The notes beneath the pieces were generated by a model. The model was not told where the DNA came from. It saw only the letters and a program-made list of their open reading frames with translations, and ran no database searches. A stretch of DNA of 64,000 nt from Anaerolineaceae bacterium (GTDB taxonomy: Bacteria; Chloroflexota; Anaerolineae; Anaerolineales; Villigracilaceae). The DNA lies in assembly GCA_009885945.1 (NCBI GenBank), contig VFJR01000013.1, positions 19,434-83,433 of the forward strand, given 5' to 3'. The position numbers and the translations under genes are program-made. Every line of letters starts with the position of its first letter. Position 1 is the stretch's first letter. Below, piece after piece: positions 18,962 to 28,166 of the stretch.

Positions 18962-19876
18962 TTAATGTTTATTTCGCATAATGGCATATTTTTCCAGCTT
19001 ATCGCAATATTCGGGCATGGAATGACAGGCAACCCAGCGCCCAGGCATAAGAAGCGCCAACAACATTTCCCAGCCCCGGCGAAAAAACGGAATGCCGCGA
19101 TACAGGTCGCCGCCGCGAGTTAGGAAACGCGCGTCACCAACGTGACGATAGCCAATGGAGGGTACCAACGAGACAATATCAGTACTGTTCACAATGCGAT
19201 ATATGGGTGCTTTCATATTCTTTTGGTATTCATTGTTCCCAACCCGCGGGCTGCCATAGGTATAACATGCTGAAATTTGATCACCGATAATGCGCTCTAG
19301 GCTTTGGGTTGCGACTGTTGCCAAGGCGCCTCCTAGCGAATGACCTGTGATGAAAAGCGGCCATCTATCGTGATTTTTATCGGTGAGGCTTTCTTCTATC
19401 TCAAGGGCAACTTCGTCATAGGCATCGCGAAAACCCACGTGTACTTTTCCTTCTTTTGTGGATTGTTTATAAACATTAATATCTGCCCTAAGATCGTCAA
19501 TCTTTTTAATTTCGGTGCCTCTAAAAGCAAGCACTGCAAAAAAATCGTTCCGCGCCAAAAAAGCCTGAGTGCTGCCTCTTGAAAATATCTTTATTAATTC
19601 AAAATTTCCGCTCTTTAAATTAATTTTCAGACGCGCATATTCTTCTTCGCTGGTTTCAAATTCAATATATGCCAAATTTGCCATTGTCGCCATTACCCAA
19701 GCCATTCTGTCGGAATAGGCGGCACGCATGATAAACGATGCAGACTTTAAAAGGTCTGTGGATGTAAAAACATTAAACTCTTTAACTGCCTGAAGGTAAT
19801 CCTTTTTAGCGTGTTCAAATGTTTTTTGGGCACGAGCAAATACCTGCTCCTGTTGCTTTACAATTTCTTTTTTCAT
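18962..19876 (-). CDS. Class 3 lipase family protein
   Basis: 304 residues from the ATG at 19876, chosen because GGAGG lies 6 nt upstream. LFITGHSLGGALATVA is the lipase_3 nucleophile elbow with Ser in GHSLGG; the acid and His are plausible in STDIVSLVP and RWVACHSMPEYCDKL, and LAFRGTEIKKIDDL marks the oxyanion strand. The N-terminal 50 residues are a charged helix. No signal peptide is seen, so it is probably intracellular or membrane-associated and acts on acylglycerols or phospholipids. Confidence 0.85.
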   Translation of the reverse strand: MKKEIVKQQEQVFARAQKTFEHAKKDYLQAVKEFNVFTSTDLLKSASFIMRAAYSDRMAWVMATMANLAYIEFETSEEEYARLKINLKSGNFELIKIFSRGSTQAFLARNDFFAVLAFRGTEIKKIDDLRADINVYKQSTKEGKVHVGFRDAYDEVALEIEESLTDKNHDRWPLFITGHSLGGALATVATQSLERIIGDQISACYTYGSPRVGNNEYQKNMKAPIYRIVNSTDIVSLVPSIGYRHVGDARFLTRGGDLYRGIPFFRRGWEMLLALLMPGRWVACHSMPEYCDKLEKYAIMRNKH

Positions 19877-19969
19877 AGCGCCTCCATCGAACAAGAATGT
19901 GAAACGAATCTATCAAAACTATACAACTATTAAGCAGATATTTCAATGACCATAGGGGTAGCCGTAGGT

Positions 19970-20788
19970 TTATGCTAATTTTTCAAGCATATCAAGTTCA
20001 GTTTTTGTTAATTCAATTTCTGCCGCCTCAAAATTTTCTTGAATATGGCTGGGATTGGCAGACATGGGAATGGTAATAATACGCGGATGAGAAATAACCC
20101 AAGCCAACACAATTTGATAAGAGGTCACATGATGCGCTTTGGCAATTTCTTCTAATGTTTTTGTTGAGCGCAACTTGCCCTCATCGACGGGAGAGTAGGC
20201 GGTAAAGAAAATATCATTTTGTTGGCAATATTCCAACATGCCATTTTTTACATAAGAACGATCGTTTAAACTATACGGAACTTGATTTGTGACAATCGGC
20301 GTTTCTGATAATTGTTGTGATTGCTTCAACAATTTTAAGTTAAAGTTACTCACGCCAAGATGTTTTACTTTTCCATCTTTGACAAGTTTATTTAAAGCGC
20401 GAAATGTTTCTACGAGCTTCATATCTGACGCGGGCCAGTGGATAAGGTACAAATCGATATACTCTGTTTGCAAACGCTGTAAAGATTTTTCACAAGATTG
20501 GATTACTTGATCGTATTCCAAGTGAGCTGGCATTACCTTTGATGTAATGAAAAACGCTTCTCTCTTAATCTGTGAGCTGGCTACGGCTTGCCCGAGTAAT
20601 TCCTCAGCGTGACCGGCGGCGTACATTTCTGCGGTGTCAAAATGAGTGTAGCCAACCTTAATCGCAGAGTGAAGAGCGGCTGTCGAAACGGTATCAACTT
20701 TCGGGTCGGGAAATGAACCGCCGCCAATTTTCCAGGTGCCAAATCCGATCTTAGGGAGAGTCAAGCTGGGGATGGTATCAAATTTCAT
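19970..20788 (-). CDS. Aldo/keto reductase
   Basis: 272 residues from the ATG at 20788, overlapping the end of the upstream kinase gene by 11 bp. The catalytic tetrad is visible: Asp and Tyr in HFDTAEMYAAGHAEE, Lys in FFITSKVMPAH and His in DLYLIHWP. NADPH-binding residues fall in IPMSANPSHIQENF. It reduces carbonyl compounds to alcohols with NAD(P)H; substrate unknown. Coupling to a histidine kinase gene is probably only transcriptional. Confidence 0.88.
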   Translation of the reverse strand: MKFDTIPSLTLPKIGFGTWKIGGGSFPDPKVDTVSTAALHSAIKVGYTHFDTAEMYAAGHAEELLGQAVASSQIKREAFFITSKVMPAHLEYDQVIQSCEKSLQRLQTEYIDLYLIHWPASDMKLVETFRALNKLVKDGKVKHLGVSNFNLKLLKQSQQLSETPIVTNQVPYSLNDRSYVKNGMLEYCQQNDIFFTAYSPVDEGKLRSTKTLEEIAKAHHVTSYQIVLAWVISHPRIITIPMSANPSHIQENFEAAEIELTKTELDMLEKLA

Positions 20789-22103
20789 TAGGTTTTGCCG
20801 CCAAAGTAAAAAAGAATGTAGTGCCTTCATTTTCTTTTGAGTCCACCCAAATACGCCCGCCGTGAACTTCAATGGTACGTTTGACCAAGGCAAGCCCAAT
20901 GCCTGTGCCTTCACTATTTGTATTTAATTTATTAAATAAGCCAAATATACGGTCTTTATGCGCAGGATCAAAACCGATGCCATTATCTTTCACAAAAAAG
21001 ACAGGCTGTTTATCCTGTATATCAAACCCAACTTCAATCACAGCAGGTTTATGTTGGCTTGAAAATTTAGCGGCATTATCAAGTAAGTTTTGCATGACCT
21101 CGAGAAGGCGAATGCGATCACCATATACATTTGGCAGGTCTTTTTGAATTTTCACTTCAACGTTATTGCTAAGTAAACGCCCATCTACAAGAGCTATCGC
21201 TTCACGTACAATGGTTTCAAACGAGATCTCTTGAGGAGGATTCATTAATCTGCCTATGCGCGAGAGTTCCAACAGGTCATTTAATAATGCCTGCATTTTT
21301 ATGGCGGCTTGGCGCACATGATCAATATCTTGCCCAAACCTATCTAGGTTTCCCTCGCGCACGTCTTTTTCTAAGAAACCAAGAAATCCGCCTATGGTAA
21401 TTAATGGGCTCTTGAGATCATGCGATACAGTGTAGGTAAATCTTTCTAACTCAGTGTTTTTTAATTCAAGTTCTTTAATGACTTTTTCGCGTTCTACTTC
21501 CATACGTTTGCGCATATTTATCTCATGCTGAGCATTGGCAAACGCTTGGTCTATTTTGCGAAGTGACTGGCTAATTAAAAAGGAAGCAACAATAATATAA
21601 ACGGTTTGTGCTGTCCAAAACGCGGCGGGCGGCGTGGCACCGTTTGATAAAGGCAGGGTTCCGTTTTGGCCCCAATAAAGAATAAACGCGTTGGTAATAA
21701 CGCTAAAGATACTCCAGCCTATCGCAGCTCGCCAGTTTAAAGTTAGACCGGCACAAATCACAACAATCAAATAGCCCATGTAAGCGGGGTTTTTGTAATC
21801 TGCACCAAAAGCCATGGCAGTTGTAAACATAAGCCAGAGTGAGAAAACTACTAACCAGCCGACAACGCGTACATAGCCCCTATTAACCAATTCTTTTAAG
21901 CCAAGCAGGGCGAGCACAAAAGGTATGATAATCACTGCCCGCCGCCAACGCATGACAGCATCAACGGGCGCCAGCAGTCCATACAAACTAGACGCCATGA
22001 TAAAAATCCACAATATGGTGTTTAACAAGGCGGCTGAGCGATTTACATCATCATTTGCGTCAAATGTTGGCGCTATTACCCATTGCTTAAATCTGTTCCA
22101 CAT
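20778..22103 (-). CDS. Membrane sensor histidine kinase
   Basis: 441 residues. Six hydrophobic segments (about 28-180), a coiled-coil linker (190-222), a HisKA domain with His228 in FTYTVSHDLKSPL, then HATPase_c with the N box VMQNLLDNAAKFS, G1 VKDNGIGF and G2 EGTGIGLALVK. The F-T-Y-T-V-S-H-D-L-K signature is common in phytochrome-type kinases. No response regulator is adjacent. The ATG at 22103 fits the membrane topology. Confidence 0.9.
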   Translation of the reverse strand: MWNRFKQWVIAPTFDANDDVNRSAALLNTILWIFIMASSLYGLLAPVDAVMRWRRAVIIIPFVLALLGLKELVNRGYVRVVGWLVVFSLWLMFTTAMAFGADYKNPAYMGYLIVVICAGLTLNWRAAIGWSIFSVITNAFILYWGQNGTLPLSNGATPPAAFWTAQTVYIIVASFLISQSLRKIDQAFANAQHEINMRKRMEVEREKVIKELELKNTELERFTYTVSHDLKSPLITIGGFLGFLEKDVREGNLDRFGQDIDHVRQAAIKMQALLNDLLELSRIGRLMNPPQEISFETIVREAIALVDGRLLSNNVEVKIQKDLPNVYGDRIRLLEVMQNLLDNAAKFSSQHKPAVIEVGFDIQDKQPVFFVKDNGIGFDPAHKDRIFGLFNKLNTNSEGTGIGLALVKRTIEVHGGRIWVDSKENEGTTFFFTLAAKPNEI

Positions 22104-22184
22104 GTCATAGCTCCATACATACAGTGTGCGTGGCCATCAAGTTGATTTATACAACACAGTTAGCTTGAAATCAATGCAAATATC

Positions 22185-22481
22185 TCATTCGGGTTCCAAA
22201 GAAAATTGCAGAGGAAAGCGTTGTAAATCTGCCGCAGTATGCGCCTTGTGAATGCGCGTTTCTGCTTCAGTTTTCGGCAAGGTTTGTACGTAAGCAGTGC
22301 CGCTCATATGCGCTTTGAACATTATATCTGTTGCCCTGTCGTTACCAAGATAGAAAATGGAGGTTAGTATCTGCACCACAAACTCCATGGGCGTGATGGG
22401 GTCATTATGGATGATAATGCGGTATAAGAGTTCGAATTCGGTCTCTTCAGAAATATCTGGCGCAATTTGGGTTTCGATCAT
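22185..22481 (-). CDS. clpS: ATP-dependent Clp protease adaptor ClpS
   Basis: 98 residues from the ATG at 22481. LYRIIIHNDPITPMEFVVQIL contains the ND-x-x-T/P-M-E/D-F-V core that binds N-degron residues, and AHMSGTAYVQTLPKTEAE is the usual second half (H-x-x-G-x-A). It delivers N-end-rule substrates to ClpAP/ClpCP. No clp ATPase gene lies nearby. Confidence 0.88.
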   Translation of the reverse strand: MIETQIAPDISEETEFELLYRIIIHNDPITPMEFVVQILTSIFYLGNDRATDIMFKAHMSGTAYVQTLPKTEAETRIHKAHTAADLQRFPLQFSLEPE

Positions 22482-22629
22482 AAGGAAAGTATAGCGGGTT
22501 TTCAAGCGTCAAACAATAGAATATGCCAAATTATTAACTTTTGGTCACAATTATGTGATGTATATGTTAAAAACAGGTATCTTTGCGATAAGATTTAGCA
22601 GAAACGTTTTTATAAAAAAGGAATAATAT

Positions 22630-23739
22630 ATGGAAAAACATCTTGCAGGCACCTGTATGGTATGTGATACAGCGCTCGAAGGTCCAATCGGGAATGTAAT
22701 GCGCGTGTTTGGCATTCATCGCAGTACCCAAAACCCCAATCTATGCAACCGTTGCGGAACACATTTTGAAGATGGTAAAGTAGTGGAATTAACTGTGCTC
22801 TTTGCCGATATAGTTGGCTTCACCACCATGACCAGTGAACTGGGTCCTGAAAAGACATACGACATTGTGGAAGCGTTTTTTCAAAAAGCCAACACATCGT
22901 TGATCAAACATGATGCCTTCATTGATAAGTATATTGGCGATGCCGTGATGGCTTTATTCAATGCGCCCATTCAACATATGAATCATGCCGAAAAAGCGCT
23001 TGCCGCCGCGTTTGAAATTCAAGATGCGCTGCCTGACTTGGCAAAACAATTTAATCGTGACCTTCAGATTCGTGTGGGGATTGCCAGCGGATACGCACGC
23101 GTTGGAAACATTGGTTCGAAAGACCGAAAAGATTACACAGCCGTTGGCGATGCCGTAAACTTAGCATCTCGCCTTGAGGCACGCGCAAACCCAGGCGAAG
23201 TTTTAATGGACAGCATTGGCTTTGAAATGGTAGCAAAAAAATTCCCGAATATTAAGCCAGAGTATTTGAATGTAAAGGGTTTTAAAGAGCCCGTACAAGC
23301 CTATCGTGTGCGCTCCAACAGTTCACAAAGGTTACTCAGCGAGTCAATCTCGTTAGATGCAGGTAGAACATCCAGTTTTGGTTCGGTATTATTTGCGATT
23401 TTAGGCGCACCTTGCGCTATCACTTCAATATTAGGACCTTTATCTATTATTTTGGGCGCGGGCGCATTAATGGGTGCGGCGGCGCCTTTCTTTCACACAT
23501 TAGATCAATCCATTTTGCGTATTCCTTTACAAGCAATAGCGTTAGCTGGTGCATTCGCAAATCTATATGTAATTTGGCGCGGATATCGAAAACTTAAAGC
23601 GCAGGACAGACAATCTGCGCTTACACTTCACGAAAGACGAAAGACATGGCTGGTGGGAAGCATGGCAGTGATCACCTTGCTGGCAATTGGCTTTGAAGTG
23701 TATGCACATACATATTTAAATCACATGGGGTTATTTTAA
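22630..23739 (+). CDS. Class III adenylate/guanylate cyclase with zinc finger and C-terminal TM domain
   Basis: 369 residues. An N-terminal Cys4 site (Cys9, Cys12, Cys39, Cys42) may bind zinc. Residues 53-215 form a class III nucleotidyl cyclase: metal-binding Asp60 in LFADIVGFTTM, Asp104 in KYIGDAVMALF, the substrate-selecting Lys100 and transition-state residues in AVGDAVNLASRLE. The C-terminal 130 residues have four hydrophobic segments, an unusual place for the membrane anchor. It makes cAMP or cGMP; a cyclic-nucleotide-binding kinase is encoded at 44788-46191 but is not adjacent. Confidence 0.88.
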   Translation: MEKHLAGTCMVCDTALEGPIGNVMRVFGIHRSTQNPNLCNRCGTHFEDGKVVELTVLFADIVGFTTMTSELGPEKTYDIVEAFFQKANTSLIKHDAFIDKYIGDAVMALFNAPIQHMNHAEKALAAAFEIQDALPDLAKQFNRDLQIRVGIASGYARVGNIGSKDRKDYTAVGDAVNLASRLEARANPGEVLMDSIGFEMVAKKFPNIKPEYLNVKGFKEPVQAYRVRSNSSQRLLSESISLDAGRTSSFGSVLFAILGAPCAITSILGPLSIILGAGALMGAAAPFFHTLDQSILRIPLQAIALAGAFANLYVIWRGYRKLKAQDRQSALTLHERRKTWLVGSMAVITLLAIGFEVYAHTYLNHMGLF

Positions 23740-23791
23740 AAATAGTACGCTGTGAATAGCGCAATCTTTGTAATTAAAGCGACGATAGCTT

Positions 23792-23810
23792 CTGGTAGAA
23801 TCGCTTTATG
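23792..23810 (+). promoter_or_regulatory. Extended -10 promoter predicted to give a leaderless mRNA
   Basis: TGgTAGAAT (23793-23801) is followed after 6 nt by the ATG at 23808, so the expected transcription start falls on or next to the start codon; no Shine-Dalgarno is present. Confidence 0.5.
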
Positions 23811-24812
23811 AAAAAATGGCAATTTTGGCTCGGGGCGCTGATCAGCGTCTTTTTTATTTGGCTTTCATTACGCGGCTTGCGCCTTAATGATTTTTGGGGA
23901 GCTGTACAAAAAGCAAATTATATTTGGCTTGTGCCTGGCATCGCTGTGTATTTTATCGGCGTGTGGGTGCGGGCATGGCGCTGGCATTATTTACTGCGCC
24001 CGATCAAAAATATCCCTACGAAAAATATGTTTCCCATTACAACCATCGGCTATATGGGTAACAACATTTATCCTGCACGCGCAGGCGAAGTTTTACGCGC
24101 GGTAATTCTCAAACGCAAAGAAGGCGTGCCCATTTCAGCATCGCTGGCAACCATCATCGTTGAAAGAATATTTGACGGCGTAGTAATGCTGGCATTTGTT
24201 TTCGTCAACTTGCCCGAGCTGGCTAAACTAACAAGCGCCTCTGGGTTTGTTGGCAATATTCAACAAGCGGCTATTTACGGCAGCGGGATTTTCATCGGCG
24301 CGCTGATCACCTTTTTATTGGCGGCAATGTTCCCGCATACCACCATGAAAGTTGGGCTATGGTTGATCTATCGTTTCATACCTCAAAGATTTCAAACACG
24401 GATCGTCAGCCTAACCACTAAATTTTTAGATGGACTCGCTTCGCTTCGTTCCCCTCTTAACGTATTGATGGTCTTCCTTACTTCAACATTTATCTGGCTG
24501 TTAGAGACAGGCAAGTACTGGTTCGTGATGCACGCCTTCAACTTCAACGTGTCATTCTTCGCCTTGATGTTGATGAACGGAATCGTCAATCTCGCTACAA
24601 CAATCCCATCTGCACCGGGCTACATTGGCACATTTGACGCGCCGGGTATTGCGGTGTTAACTGCCTATGGTGTGGATCAAGCCACAGCGGCAGGTTACAC
24701 CCTCACATTGCATGTTGCGCTTTGGCTGCCCATCACATTACTGGGCGCATACTATATGGCGCGTGAAGGCTTGAAGTGGGATGATTCTTTGAGGAATGAA
24801 ACAATAGAATAA
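23808..24812 (+). CDS. Lysylphosphatidylglycerol synthase TM region / UPF0104 flippase-like protein
   Basis: 334 residues, about eight transmembrane segments. The motifs VRAWRWHYLLRP and YMGNNIYPARAGEVLRA with IIVERIFDGVV are hallmarks of the LPG_synthase_TM (YbhN, AglD, MprF N-terminal) family. The synthase domain of MprF is absent, so a transport or lipid-flipping role is more likely than lipid aminoacylation. The promoter abuts the start codon. Confidence 0.85.
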   Translation: MKKWQFWLGALISVFFIWLSLRGLRLNDFWGAVQKANYIWLVPGIAVYFIGVWVRAWRWHYLLRPIKNIPTKNMFPITTIGYMGNNIYPARAGEVLRAVILKRKEGVPISASLATIIVERIFDGVVMLAFVFVNLPELAKLTSASGFVGNIQQAAIYGSGIFIGALITFLLAAMFPHTTMKVGLWLIYRFIPQRFQTRIVSLTTKFLDGLASLRSPLNVLMVFLTSTFIWLLETGKYWFVMHAFNFNVSFFALMLMNGIVNLATTIPSAPGYIGTFDAPGIAVLTAYGVDQATAAGYTLTLHVALWLPITLLGAYYMAREGLKWDDSLRNETIE

Positions 24813-24886
24813 GCGATCTGCAATTATCAAATTAAGCTATACTTAAAGTACCAGAAATGATGCATTTTTAATGCAAAGGCAGATAA

Positions 24887-25546
24887 ATGAATCAAATCAA
24901 TAATTCCCCAAAAAAATTACGGATACTTATCGCTGATGATGTTCAGGAAACACGGCGCAATACCCGTCTGATGGTCGCCGCCGTTAACAATACGGAAGTG
25001 GTAGCAATTGCATCTAACGGCAGGCAGGCTGTAGAGATGACAGAAGAACAACGTCCAGACATTGTTATTTTGGATATCAATATGCCTGAAATGGACGGCT
25101 TAACCGCATATAAAAATATCCGGCAGGCACATCCAAACACAGCCTGCATCATCATATCCTCAGAAAATGATCCTGTTACTGTAAACGCCGCAAAATCCAT
25201 TGGCGTTCAGGAATTTTTAGTTAAACCTTTTATCATTGAAGAATTAGAAACTGCTGTTGAAAATATAAAAAAACACTTAAGCGAGATACGCCAAAACGCC
25301 ACTCTGCCTGACTTGTCAAATATAAATAGCACAGCATATTTGGAGCAACTAGCGAATGAATATTTGAAAGAGGGGCGCACAGACGATCTGGCTACGCAAA
25401 TTTTTGAACGGCTGGCTATGAATCCTGAATGTTCTCTGCGCTGGCTGGAAACTCTGGCAATGATTTATGCGATTCAGCAGGAATGGGGAAAACTCAAACC
25501 CCTCGTAGCAAGGTTGGAAGAAAAAACAAAGAACAAAAATAAATAA
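24887..25546 (+). CDS. Response regulator, receiver plus helical C-terminus
   Basis: 219 residues. A complete CheY-like receiver occupies 12-125 (acidic pair in IADDVQ, Asp63 in ILDINMPEMDG, Ser90/91, Lys113 in FLVKPF). The remaining 95 residues are helical (YLEQLANEYLKEGRTDDLATQIFERLAMN) and resemble a tetratricopeptide-like pair rather than a DNA-binding output domain. Output is likely protein-protein contact. TATACT at about 24837-24842 is a candidate -10 element. The oxidoreductase gene follows after 13 nt. Confidence 0.85.
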   Translation: MNQINNSPKKLRILIADDVQETRRNTRLMVAAVNNTEVVAIASNGRQAVEMTEEQRPDIVILDINMPEMDGLTAYKNIRQAHPNTACIIISSENDPVTVNAAKSIGVQEFLVKPFIIEELETAVENIKKHLSEIRQNATLPDLSNINSTAYLEQLANEYLKEGRTDDLATQIFERLAMNPECSLRWLETLAMIYAIQQEWGKLKPLVARLEEKTKNKNK

Positions 25547-25559
25547 TATTGGAGCATTG

Positions 25560-26834
25560 ATGAAGATTGCAATTATTGGGGCGGGATATGGCGGCATGGT
25601 TGCCGCGTATGATTTAAAAAAAGCAGGACATGCTGTTGTTATTTTTGAATCCGCTCAGTATGTGGGCGGTCTTGCCAGCGGCTTCAAAGAGCCGCATTGG
25701 GATTGGTCGGTGGAGAAGTTTTATCATCACTGGTTTCAATCAGATGCTGAGATGCTTGGATTGATACGTGAATTAGGATTGGAAGACAAGGTGCGCTTCC
25801 CGCGTCCATTGACCGTAATGTACTACAAGAAAAAATGGTATCCCTTTGATTCGATCCTCAACGCGCTTCGTTTTCCCGGGCTTGGGTTTGGGTGGAACAA
25901 AATTCGCTTTGGGTTTGTCGGATTGTTTTTACGCCTCACCAATAACTGGCGCGCACTAGAAAAAGTCACTGCAGATCAGTGGATGATGAAATGGGCAGGC
26001 AAACACGTTTACGAGAAGATGTGGAAACCGCTGTTGATTGGCAAATTTGGTCCTTACTATAAAGATGTCAACATGGCGTGGATGTGGGCGCGCATTAAAG
26101 CACGCACCACCCGCTTGGGAACATTTGAGGGCGGCTTTCAAAATTTTGCAAATTTATTTGCAGAAAAACTTCGCAGGCTGGGAGTTGAAATTCGACTTGA
26201 GGCTAGCATCAAGTCTATTAAGCAGAATCAGGCTTCGCTGAGTTTGAACGTGGATGGCGAATCGTTTGACAAAGTATTGGTGACGACATCTCCAACACTG
26301 TTGGCAAAGATATGTCCCGATCTTCCTGAAAATTACCTAAAAGGCTTGCTGGATTTAAAATCGATGGGCGCAGTAGTGATGACGCTTGCGCTGAATCACT
26401 CTTTATCAAAAGACGGCTATTACTGGTTCAACGTGCCAAAAGATGAGGGCTATCCATTTTTGGCGTTAGTAGAGCATACCAATTTTGTTCCAAAAGAAAA
26501 TTTTGGCGGCGATCATATTATCTACGCGGGTGATTATTTGGAACTGGGGCACGAATATTTTTCGATGAGTGATGAACAATTGCTTGAGAAATTCATCCCC
26601 GCATTTCAAAAGTTCAACTCTGAATTTACGCGCGAGTGGGTTAAGAAGATTTGGGTGCATAAAACAAATTATGCCCAGCCTGTGCCTTTGGTCAATCACT
26701 CAAAAAATATTCCTGAAATTCAAACGCCTATCCATGGCTTATACTTTGCTTCAATGAGTCAGGTGTACCCTTGGGATCGAGGTACAAATTTCGCTGTGGA
26801 GATCGGACGCCGCGCAGCAAGGATGATGAAATGA
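25560..26834 (+). CDS. FAD-dependent amine oxidase-like oxidoreductase
   Basis: 424 residues from the ATG at 25560, with GGAG 5 nt upstream (a TTG three bases earlier is less likely). IAIIGAGYGGMVAAYDLKKAG is the Rossmann FAD-binding motif and VGGLAS its continuation; the C-terminal GLYFASMSQVYPWDRGTNFAVEIGRRAA is the FAD-contacting tail. It is similar to NAD(P)-binding flavoproteins that accompany glycan or lipid biosynthesis (UDP-galactopyranose-mutase/protoporphyrinogen-oxidase superfamily). Substrate unknown. Its TGA overlaps the ATG of the DinB-like gene. Confidence 0.82.
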   Translation: MKIAIIGAGYGGMVAAYDLKKAGHAVVIFESAQYVGGLASGFKEPHWDWSVEKFYHHWFQSDAEMLGLIRELGLEDKVRFPRPLTVMYYKKKWYPFDSILNALRFPGLGFGWNKIRFGFVGLFLRLTNNWRALEKVTADQWMMKWAGKHVYEKMWKPLLIGKFGPYYKDVNMAWMWARIKARTTRLGTFEGGFQNFANLFAEKLRRLGVEIRLEASIKSIKQNQASLSLNVDGESFDKVLVTTSPTLLAKICPDLPENYLKGLLDLKSMGAVVMTLALNHSLSKDGYYWFNVPKDEGYPFLALVEHTNFVPKENFGGDHIIYAGDYLELGHEYFSMSDEQLLEKFIPAFQKFNSEFTREWVKKIWVHKTNYAQPVPLVNHSKNIPEIQTPIHGLYFASMSQVYPWDRGTNFAVEIGRRAARMMK

Positions 26835-27385
26835 TCGAATCAAATATCTTAAGCCCATTAATTCTCTCTGCCTTCAGCAAAGAAATCACCTGGCTGGATG
26901 CATCAAAGCGTCACCCATTGGATGACTTTATTGAGACATTTCATCACATGCGCGAACGCTCTACAGAAAATTTACGAGACCTGACCGATGCGCAAACAAT
27001 GTTTGCTTCCCCAGCGCACTCGTTATGGTCTATCAGCGAATCAATTACTCATCTTATTTACACACAGGGGTTTTATCATAATAAGTTACTGGAAGTTTCC
27101 ACAAGTCAATTAGCACACATCGTAGAAGCGGCGCGCGGGTTTGGCGAGGGCGCTCAACAAAATATTTCAGCGCATGGCTTAAGGACAAGTTTAAATGCGG
27201 CTACAGAAAGAATTAATGCTGTTCTTAAAGAAACCCGCAGCTCGCATGATCCCGCAAAAACAGAAAATAATTCTGCCTTTGGTATTTGCGACTACAATAC
27301 GTGGGTGTTGCTCCTACTGGCTCATGAAGTAGATCACTTACGCCAGATGGTTGCAATGAGACGGCTGGCGCGAACAAACGCGTAA
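26831..27385 (+). CDS. DinB-like four-helix protein
   Basis: 184 residues from the ATG at 26831, which overlaps the preceding stop (ATGA). The His-rich metal-site pattern fits the DinB/YfiT superfamily: SISESITHLIY and LLAHEVDHLRQMVAMRR. Members bind a divalent metal and many are thiol-dependent transferases or hydrolases; this one is not assigned further. Confidence 0.75.
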   Translation: MIESNILSPLILSAFSKEITWLDASKRHPLDDFIETFHHMRERSTENLRDLTDAQTMFASPAHSLWSISESITHLIYTQGFYHNKLLEVSTSQLAHIVEAARGFGEGAQQNISAHGLRTSLNAATERINAVLKETRSSHDPAKTENNSAFGICDYNTWVLLLLAHEVDHLRQMVAMRRLARTNA

Positions 27386-27410
27386 CTACTTTGAGAATGT
27401 CACATTTCAA

Positions 27411-27505
27411 AACTTTTTACCAAAAAGTCCACAAAGGGTCACAAAGGAGAGCAAAATACTAAAATCAAAGGTTTCCTTCGTGATGTTTGTGGTTAAGAGC
27501 TTTGA
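27411..27505. repeat. Degenerate CACAAAGG-type intergenic repeat
   Basis: CCACAAAGGGTCACAAAGGAG is followed by an approximate inverted copy, TTTCCTTCGTGATGTTTGTGG. The element is of a type common between genes in environmental genomes and can fold into an imperfect hairpin. It separates the DinB-like gene from the Nudix gene. Confidence 0.5.
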
Positions 27506-27556
27506 TTTCAACTTTAATGTGACTTTGTCGAACTACTTACTTATAAAGGAAGGTAT

Positions 27557-28144
27557 ATGAAAATAGTTAATATAATTGAAAAGAAGCTTGTGCTTGATAT
27601 TTTTTTCAAGGTTGAAGAAGCTCAAGTGCAATACGAACTACATAGCGGGGGATTGAGTAAACCATTAAGCCGCCTAAGTCTAAATAGAGGCAACTCTGTT
27701 GCGGTTTTGGTTTTTAACAAAGATACACAAAAAATAATCTTGATCAACCAATTCCGCTACCCCACCTACCAAAATGGACATGGCTGGGTAACAGAAACCA
27801 TCGCGGGCATGGTAGACCCCGGTGAAAACGCGGAAGAATCGGCACGCAGAGAGTTACTAGAAGAGTCAGGGCTGGTAGTTTCAACTTTAGAACATATCAG
27901 CACCTTTTATCCATCTCCCGGCGGCTGTTCTGAATTAATTTATTTATTCTACGCAGAAGTATCTGGTATCTATGCCAAATATAATAAAGCAGGCGGGTTG
28001 ATCAGTGAAGGCGAGGATATTCTTACGCTGGAAATGACTTTAGAAGAAGCCCTTGAAAAAATAAAGTCTGGCGAGCTGATGGATGCAAAAACCATCATGG
28101 GAATCATGTGGCTGGAAAATAGACGGCTAAAAAATTTAAAATAA
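27557..28144 (+). CDS. Nudix hydrolase, ADP-ribose/GDP-mannose pyrophosphatase type
   Basis: 195 residues. A complete Nudix box GMVDPGENAEESARRELLEESGL (written here only as its key residues G-x5-E-x7-REL-x2-E-x-G) spans about 94-116. The N-terminal half (VLVFNKDTQKIILINQFRYPTY) and the downstream Glu (SEGEDILTLEMTLEEAL) match the NudF/NudK subgroup that hydrolyses ADP-ribose or GDP-mannose. It lies 22 nt upstream of a macro-domain protein in the same direction, and the pair ends in one palindromic terminator, so an ADP-ribose-related job is inferred. Confidence 0.85.
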   Translation: MKIVNIIEKKLVLDIFFKVEEAQVQYELHSGGLSKPLSRLSLNRGNSVAVLVFNKDTQKIILINQFRYPTYQNGHGWVTETIAGMVDPGENAEESARRELLEESGLVVSTLEHISTFYPSPGGCSELIYLFYAEVSGIYAKYNKAGGLISEGEDILTLEMTLEEALEKIKSGELMDAKTIMGIMWLENRRLKNLK

Positions 28145-28166
28145 TATTCAACAAAAAGGATGAACT

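Noticed and set aside
25557..25559. TTG start for the FAD oxidoreductase, three bases before the ATG
   Set aside because: ATG at 25560 has better spacing (5 nt) from GGAG and begins directly with the conserved MKIAIIGAG.
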